Part shown: positions 5,579-5,829 of the stretch, one piece after another | How the letters are laid out: each line of letters begins with the position of its first letter | How positions within the stretch are numbered: position 1 is the stretch's first letter | Source of the DNA: Rubrivivax sp. | GTDB taxonomy: Bacteria; Pseudomonadota; Gammaproteobacteria; Burkholderiales; Burkholderiaceae_C | Assembly (NCBI GenBank): GCA_027484885.1 | Contig: JAIXSD010000323.1 | Span: 1-5,829 of the forward strand | Length of the DNA stretch: 5,829 nt | Reading direction: 5' to 3' | Program-made: the position numbers and the translations under genes | The notes under the pieces: generated by a model | Database searches by the model: none | What the model was told of the DNA's origin: nothing | What the model saw: the letters and a program-made list of their open reading frames with translations, nothing else

Positions 5579-5829
5579 GCCAAAGCCGCTGATGCAGGGC
5601 CTCTGCCTGGGCACGCTCCAGGCAAGGGATGTCCAGCGCTCGCTGCAATTTGGAGCCGCCCTGGGTGTCGAGCTGCAAGTGCACCAGCCCCAGGCGGCGA
5701 TCCAGCACACTGCTGGAGAAGCGCAGGGTCTGCACGCGTGAGGCAGCCACGATCACCCAGCGCTGCGTGAACACGCCGCTGCGGAAGACCAGCACATCAT
5801 CGGTCAGCGCATAGGCAGAAAACGCAACC
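5568..5829 (-). CDS. C-terminal part of a bPH2 (YdbT-type) domain protein, cut by the window edge
   Basis: The minus strand is open from the window edge (5829) to a TGA at 5570-5568, giving the last 86 residues. The segment YALTDDVLVFRSGVFTQRW, then VIVAASRVQTLRF, then LDRRLGLVHLQLDTQGG, is the signature of the bacterial PH-like bPH2 (formerly DUF304) domain. In that domain a Y-x-L-T-(D/N) strand is followed by a gly-hairpin, a basic W-x-x-V-P-like strand and the RRLGL turn. Such domains occur near the cytoplasmic membrane in YdbT/YdbS-type proteins, usually after transmembrane helices that would lie upstream, outside the window. The reading frame continues through GTG at 5795-5793, which falls inside the conserved domain and is therefore not the real start. 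It converges with the LRR kinase gene, 13 nt from its stop. Molecular function is not established for the family. Confidence 0.8.
   Translation of the reverse strand, partial: VAFSAYALTDDVLVFRSGVFTQRWVIVAASRVQTLRFSSSVLDRRLGLVHLQLDTQGGSKLQRALDIPCLERAQAEALHQRLWRRT

Noticed and set aside
1..5829. CRISPR array or insertion sequence
   Set aside because: The only long exact repeat is the tRNA-Asn pair. No regularly spaced short repeats, transposase motifs or terminal inverted repeats were seen.

Overview
The window is GC-rich, with codon and protein character typical of a betaproteobacterium of the order Burkholderiales (Roseateles/Paucibacter/Rubrivivax-like). That placement is an inference from protein style and base composition, not from a marker gene. 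It looks like chromosome: a riboswitch-controlled outer-membrane receptor, a tRNA operon and several unrelated single genes.

Layout. Positions 1-467 (minus) hold the first 155 codons of a helical-repeat (TPR-like) protein that runs off the left edge. The 315-bp divergent gap that follows holds a sigma70-type -10 box (535-540) and a clear thiamin pyrophosphate (TPP) riboswitch (about 543-673), then a roughly 110-nt expression platform. This leader belongs to a 719-residue TonB-dependent receptor (783-2942, plus). The receptor is siderophore-receptor-like by family, but the riboswitch points to thiamin or a thiamin precursor as its substrate. Immediately downstream is a self-contained tRNA operon: a promoter whose -35 hexamer coincides with the receptor's last codon and stop, two identical tRNA-Asn(GTT) genes at 2979-3054 and 3124-3199, a stem-loop between them, and a strong intrinsic terminator at 3204-3239.

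Next comes a lower-GC 255-residue gene (3291-4058, plus). It carries two motifs of the uracil-DNA glycosylase superfamily (GLNPG and HPS) and looks like an accessory gene inserted beside the tRNAs. A degenerate stretch resembling the 3' half of a tRNA lies just after it (about 4084-4122) and could be a relic of such an insertion. A leucine-rich-repeat protein kinase follows (4214-5554, plus). It converges with the C-terminal end of a bPH2 (YdbT-type) membrane-associated protein (5568-5829, minus, running off the right edge). The two stop codons lie in opposite arms of one hairpin.

The genes do not form one pathway. The strongest functional link is TPP riboswitch to TonB receptor. The most open questions are the extra hairpin inside the aptamer, the role of the glycosylase-like gene, and whether the tRNA-like relic marks a small island.
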